NCBI GenBank assembly: GCA_020854785.1
Contig: JAHFZE010000308.1
Span: 1-7,754, forward strand
Length of the DNA: 7,754 nucleotides
Origin: Methanomethylovorans sp.
GTDB lineage: Archaea > Halobacteriota > Methanosarcinia > Methanosarcinales > Methanosarcinaceae
Direction: 5' to 3'
Shown here piece after piece: positions 5,046-7,754 of the stretch. The translations under genes were made by a program, and so were the position numbers. How positions within the stretch are numbered: the first letter of the stretch is position 1; each line of letters begins with the position of its first letter. Under the pieces are notes generated by a model. It was not told the DNA's origin. It did no database searches and saw only the letters and a list, made by a program, of their open reading frames with translations.

Positions 5046-6341
5046 ATGAAATTAGTTACCTATATTACTATTGTATTGATGCTGATGAGTCTGCTCTCAG
5101 CTGGTGTTCTGGCTGCATCCCCAGAAGGCAATGGCGGCAACAATGGAATGGGAAACCAGGAGAATGGAGCAAAGAACCAAGGGGGAGGACAGGACCGTGT
5201 ATCTGTCAGCGGCGGCGATGAAAAAGATAAAAATGGTGTAGCTGTGAGATCACGGGATAACCGGGAAGAGTATTTTGCTGCAAAGCAAAGATTACAGCAA
5301 CTCAATGCCAATATGAACAGTGGCAAGATCAGTGCCGCTTCAAAAGATGTTTTTGAAGTAAGGCAGGATTATCTGCTTGAGACCATAGATTATACGATAT
5401 ATAATTTAGAGGAACTGAAAGAGAAAGTGCATGGATCGCAAAGAGAGGATGCTGATGCTATCCTCAGTGACCTGGACATCCATATTGCAAAACTGGATGC
5501 TGAAAAAGGCAACGTGGAGAACGCCACGACAACCAGAGAGCTTGCCAGGTCCGCCAGGAACATCCGGGATATCTGGAGGGATGCAGTAAAGGATGCATAC
5601 AAGACAAGAACAAAATTCGTGGACGATAAGGTAGGCATATATCTGGATAAATCCGTTTCCCTTGCAGAACGCCTTGCAAAGGAGATAGAGACCCTGGAGA
5701 AACAGGGTGTGGATACAGGGAAGCTTGAAGGGCTGCTCGAAGAATATAATTCTCTCTTGGAACAAGCCCGGCAGAACAGGGAACGTGCAAGAGGAGCGGA
5801 CCAGAATGGTGATGAGCGATCACGCGGATATTGGAGCGCCTCAGCGGAAAACCTGAAGGAAGCAAACTCTGTACTTGCCGACATTTCTCAGATTCTGAGA
5901 ACCTACAGACAAGGAGTTGTTACCCTTAATGGAGATGGCATGCTTGTGGCTGAAGGCAACGGTACTGCCGTGCTTTCGGGAAATATCACAACTGAGATGA
6001 CAATAGTTGATGCCCAGCTTGTAATCAAAGACCATGCAGGCGATGCAAAAGTTGAGATCATTGATAATAATTCCGAACTTGTTCTGGAGCTGGATAATTC
6101 TCTGGCAGATGATCCAAAAAGAGCTCTTGTGTATTCCAACCTTACAGGCAAGGTAAGTATCTCAGGTAGCAGGCTTACTGTCATGGTCAAAGGAAATGAC
6201 CTTGCCCTGAGTGTGGAAGGCACAGGAAATGCTGTACTTTCAGGAGAAGGCACATATACTGCAGGAACGGATGAATACGGCAAACACTGGGCTTCCAGGT
6301 TCGATAGCGGATCTGAAGAGGACAGTGCACAGGAGGAATGA
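5046..6341 (+). CDS. Secreted protein with a helical middle and a beta-repeat C-terminal domain, function unknown
   Basis: This 431-residue exported protein has a signal peptide (1-23, cleavage near VLAA) and a Gly/Asn/Gln-rich flexible linker (26-58). A long charged helical region follows (about 70-288) with heptad-like Leu/Ile spacing, for example AERLAKEIETLEKQG and LEGLLEEYNSLLEQARQNRERARG, so coiled coils are likely. The C-terminal part (290-407) is beta-rich and Gly-punctuated, with a repeated unit: GDGMLVAEGNGTAVLSGN (296-313) and GNDLALSVEGTGNAVLSGEG (383-402). There is no Cys in the protein and no C-terminal membrane anchor. Sequons at N159, N305, N313, N341 and N365 cluster in the beta domain, fitting a glycosylated surface location. 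The tail is acidic (EEDSAQEE). I do not recognise a named family. Its partner is the lipoprotein encoded 3 bp downstream, so it may be an envelope-associated structural or binding protein. Confidence 0.85.
   Translation: MKLVTYITIVLMLMSLLSAGVLAASPEGNGGNNGMGNQENGAKNQGGGQDRVSVSGGDEKDKNGVAVRSRDNREEYFAAKQRLQQLNANMNSGKISAASKDVFEVRQDYLLETIDYTIYNLEELKEKVHGSQREDADAILSDLDIHIAKLDAEKGNVENATTTRELARSARNIRDIWRDAVKDAYKTRTKFVDDKVGIYLDKSVSLAERLAKEIETLEKQGVDTGKLEGLLEEYNSLLEQARQNRERARGADQNGDERSRGYWSASAENLKEANSVLADISQILRTYRQGVVTLNGDGMLVAEGNGTAVLSGNITTEMTIVDAQLVIKDHAGDAKVEIIDNNSELVLELDNSLADDPKRALVYSNLTGKVSISGSRLTVMVKGNDLALSVEGTGNAVLSGEGTYTAGTDEYGKHWASRFDSGSEEDSAQEE
6331..6336 (+). promoter_or_regulatory. Strong ribosome binding site inside the end of the 431-residue gene
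   Basis: AGGAGG lies in the last codons of the upstream gene, 8 nt before the ATG at 6345, while the upstream stop codon is at 6339-6341. The layout fixes the start of the lipoprotein gene and indicates translational coupling of the pair. Confidence 0.8.
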
Positions 6342-6344
6342 AAC

Positions 6345-6614
6345 ATGAAATATACCGCTATTTGCATTCTGATCATAATGGTCTGTGCACTTGCACTTTC
6401 CGGATGTACAGATAAAAATGATACGTCCTCTGAAACACCAGCATCTCAGATATCCCTTGCAAATGATACTGCAGCTGCTGATGCGATCTTGTCGGAGGGA
6501 AATATAAGTATAACCGACACAGAGATACAGGATATGGAGCAGGAAATGAAAGAACTGGAAGATCTTATTATTGAGATGGAAAAAGAGGAGAACATCACCA
6601 TCGAAGAGATCTGA
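6345..6614 (+). CDS. Short acidic lipoprotein, function unknown
   Basis: This 89-residue protein has a signal peptide with lipobox LALSGC and Cys21 as the probable lipidated residue. The mature part is a Ser/Thr/Asp-rich stalk (22-55) followed by a short, very acidic helix (about 58-84, with EIQDMEQEMKELEDLIIEME) that has coiled-coil-like spacing. Four sequons (N25, N40, N53, N83) are unusually many for the size and support an outside location. The SGCTD-x-ND sequence after the lipobox resembles that of the cupredoxin lipoprotein in this window, which probably reflects shared processing and not homology. The gene begins 3 bp after the stop of the 431-residue gene and is translationally coupled to it, so the products are likely made together, perhaps with this lipoprotein anchoring its partner to the membrane. 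I do not recognise the family. Confidence 0.75.
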   Translation: MKYTAICILIIMVCALALSGCTDKNDTSSETPASQISLANDTAAADAILSEGNISITDTEIQDMEQEMKELEDLIIEMEKEENITIEEI

Positions 6615-6637
6615 AAACAATATATTCCTTGTTCTAA

Positions 6638-6658
6638 TTTTGCCTTATTTTTATATTT
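6638..6658 (+). terminator. T-rich terminator after the exported trio
   Basis: Two T runs (6638-6641 and 6648-6652) in an AT-rich stretch follow the lipoprotein gene by about 25-40 nt. Such T clusters terminate archaeal transcription without a hairpin. The stretch also precedes the htpX promoter, so it would separate the two transcription units. Confidence 0.4.
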
Positions 6659-6691
6659 AATCTGAATAGGTATCTTTTTATAGATGGGCAC

Positions 6692-6706
6692 GCATATAGT
6701 ATATGC
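6692..6706 (+). promoter_or_regulatory. Palindromic TATA region of htpX
   Basis: GCATATAGTATATGC is a perfect inverted repeat with 7-bp arms and one central base. Its centre at 6699 places the expected start near 6725, giving a leader of about 26 nt that contains the ribosome binding site of htpX. The element can serve as the TATA box and may also be an operator for a dimeric repressor that would block TBP. Confidence 0.5.
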
Positions 6707-6736
6707 AAATTTATGAGAACTTAAAAAGAGGTCCTT

Positions 6737-6741
6737 GAGGT
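6737..6741 (+). promoter_or_regulatory. Ribosome binding site of htpX
   Basis: GAGGT lies 9 nt before the ATG at 6751 and supports that start over the in-frame ATG at 6760. A second, similar GAGGT occurs at 6728-6732 but is too far from either ATG to be the main site. Confidence 0.6.
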
Positions 6742-6750
6742 AAAAACAAT

Positions 6751-7608
6751 ATGGGAAACATGCTAAAAACAACTTTGTTATTGGCATCTTTGACCGGTCT
6801 GCTGGTCATAGTGGGAAGGCTCATTGGAGGGCCTTTAGGGATGATCATAGCATTCTTATTCGCTATAATCATGAACTTCGGTACCTACTGGTATAGTGAT
6901 AAGATCGTACTGCGCATGTACAAGGCACAAGAGGTCACAGCTTTAGAGCATCCTCAACTGTACAACATAGTAAATAAGCTTGCAACCCTTGCAGATATGC
7001 CCATGCCTAAGGTCTACATAGTTAATACAGCTATGCCCAACGCCTTTGCAACCGGCAGGGATCCAAAGCATGCAGCTGTAGCTGCCACAACTGGCATACT
7101 GGAACTTCTGACAGCAGAAGAGCTCGAAGGCGTACTGGCACATGAACTTGCTCACGTGAAGAACAGGGACACACTGATCAGCGCAATAGCAGCGACCATT
7201 GCAGGTGTCATATCCATGATAGCAACATGGGTACAGTGGGCAGCCATATTCGGCGGATTAGGAGGGCGTGATGGAGAAGGAAGTAACAATATACTTGGGT
7301 TCCTTGCATTGGCCATAGTTGCCCCTCTGGCAGCTACCATCATACAGCTTGCCATATCCAGATCAAGGGAGTTTGCTGCTGATGAAGAGGGAGCAAAGAT
7401 CTGTAACAAACCATGGGCTCTTGCGAACGCGCTGGAAAAGCTGGAATATGGCACAACCCTCTACCGTCCAAGGCGGGGAGATGTCCAGGCATCGGAAAGT
7501 ACTGCCCACATGCTCATAGTCAATCCTCTGAAGGGAGGCGGCTTAAGCAACCTGTTCCGCACACACCCTGCAACAGAAGAGAGGGTAGCTCGTCTTAGGG
7601 CAATGTAA
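6751..7608 (+). CDS. htpX: HtpX-type membrane zinc metalloprotease (M48 family)
   Basis: This 285-residue integral membrane endopeptidase degrades damaged or misassembled membrane proteins on the cytoplasmic side. The zinc site is complete: HELAH at 131-135 gives His131, Glu132 and His135, and [11 protein letters not shown] (205-215) supplies the third ligand Glu207. Membrane helices are visible at about 5-22 and 27-48, with two more after the active site at about 142-167 and 181-203, as is usual for HtpX. The [19 protein letters not shown] stretch (86-104) and the C-terminal [13 protein letters not shown] (270-282) are family hallmarks. The length is normal and all key residues are intact. 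The gene has its own palindromic TATA region and a GAGGT ribosome binding site, so it appears monocistronic. Its stop lies 3 bp from that of a convergent gene. Confidence 0.96.
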   Translation: MGNMLKTTLLLASLTGLLVIVGRLIGGPLGMIIAFLFAIIMNFGTYWYSDKIVLRMYKAQEVTALEHPQLYNIVNKLATLADMPMPKVYIVNTAMPNAFATGRDPKHAAVAATTGILELLTAEELEGVLAHELAHVKNRDTLISAIAATIAGVISMIATWVQWAAIFGGLGGRDGEGSNNILGFLALAIVAPLAATIIQLAISRSREFAADEEGAKICNKPWALANALEKLEYGTTLYRPRRGDVQASESTAHMLIVNPLKGGGLSNLFRTHPATEERVARLRAM

Positions 7609-7611
7609 CTG

Positions 7612-7754
7612 TCAGAAAAAAGAACACAGATCCATCTGGCCGGTTTCGGTCAGATGCACTATTTTTATCCCTGACTGCTGTTCCAGGTGTTGTGCCAGGT
7701 ATCTCCTGTGGCAGTCCTTTGGATTCTTTTCAGCACACATTAAGACCGGATTTC
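7612..7754 (-). CDS. DUF488-family protein, C-terminal part only (cut by the window edge)
   Basis: The minus strand is open from the right edge to a TGA at 7614-7612 and encodes 46 visible C-terminal residues. The sequence LMCAEKNPKDCHRRYLAQHL followed by GIKIVHL matches the family signature: a CAEK-x-P-x-x-CHR motif after a hydrophobic strand, a helix, then a strand with a His. That motif is the most conserved part of DUF488 proteins, whose biochemical role is not well established; the Cys-His-Arg group suggests a nucleotide- or metal-linked function. The protein continues a short tail to DLCSFF. The start and N-terminal part lie outside the window. The gene converges on htpX with 3 bp between the stops, and a hairpin that may end htpX transcription lies within its coding region. 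Confidence 0.8.
   Translation of the reverse strand, partial: NPVLMCAEKNPKDCHRRYLAQHLEQQSGIKIVHLTETGQMDLCSFF
7633..7667 (+). terminator. Hairpin plus T-run, possible htpX terminator nested in the convergent gene
   Basis: CATCTGGCCG (7633-7642) pairs with CGGTCAGATG (7647-7656) in a 10-bp stem with one G-T wobble and a 4-base loop (7643-7646). A T5 run (7662-7666) follows after 5 nt. It begins 25 nt after the htpX stop, so it could terminate htpX. It also forms part of the convergent coding sequence, so selection on the protein could be an alternative explanation for the bases. Confidence 0.5.

Noticed and set aside
5390..5884. A 164-codon minus-strand reading frame rich in Ser and Phe opposite the 431-residue gene
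   Set aside because: It is the complement of Glu/Arg/Lys-rich helical codons, lacks a signal or domain, and the plus-strand gene has a signal peptide and a coupled neighbour.
5903..6376. A 157-codon minus-strand reading frame across the end of the 431-residue gene
   Set aside because: It overlaps two coupled plus-strand genes, has a Ser/Pro-rich shadow composition and no promoter or ribosome binding site.

Overview
The window looks like a chromosomal segment of a methanogenic archaeon, probably a member of the Methanosarcinaceae (a Methanolobus- or Methanococcoides-like genus is my guess). The reasons are an ATP-dependent archaeal-type DNA ligase, a stand-alone ACT-domain protein paired with homoserine dehydrogenase, a membrane-tethered winged-helix regulator, archaeal TATA boxes, very short or absent leaders on several genes, GAGG-type ribosome binding sites on others, and secreted proteins rich in N-glycosylation sequons. 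No tRNA, rRNA, CRISPR array, insertion sequence or integrase was recognised. No gene-free stretch exceeds about 215 bases.

Left part, minus strand (4534 down to 42). In transcription order the genes are: a GTG-started membrane-anchored winged-helix regulator (4534-3746); an ACT-domain protein (3684-3178), homoserine dehydrogenase (3168-2173) and DNA ligase (2161-476), separated by only 9 and 11 bp and therefore a likely operon; and a small lipoprotein with a cupredoxin fold (401-42) that has its own TATA box. The cupredoxin lacks three of the four expected copper ligands. The ACT protein and homoserine dehydrogenase form a metabolic unit: the ACT domains probably sense a pathway amino acid for the threonine/methionine branch. 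The ligase appears to be a co-transcribed passenger.

Centre, plus strand (4749-6614). Three exported proteins follow one another: a tiny secreted protein with a Cys/His-rich tail, a 431-residue secreted helical and beta-repeat protein with several sequons, and a short acidic lipoprotein that is translationally coupled to it. This trio is divergent from the membrane-tethered regulator across a 214-bp AT-rich spacer. That arrangement is the best candidate in the window for an undescribed system: a cell-surface sensor/regulator facing a cell-envelope operon.

Right part (6751-7754). An HtpX-type membrane metalloprotease (plus strand) sits behind a TATA region that is a 15-bp palindrome. It ends 3 bp from a convergent, truncated DUF488-family gene that enters from the right edge. 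A terminator-like hairpin for htpX lies inside that convergent coding sequence. Taken together, the window is a housekeeping core (ligase, homoserine branch, HtpX) carrying several envelope genes of unknown role.
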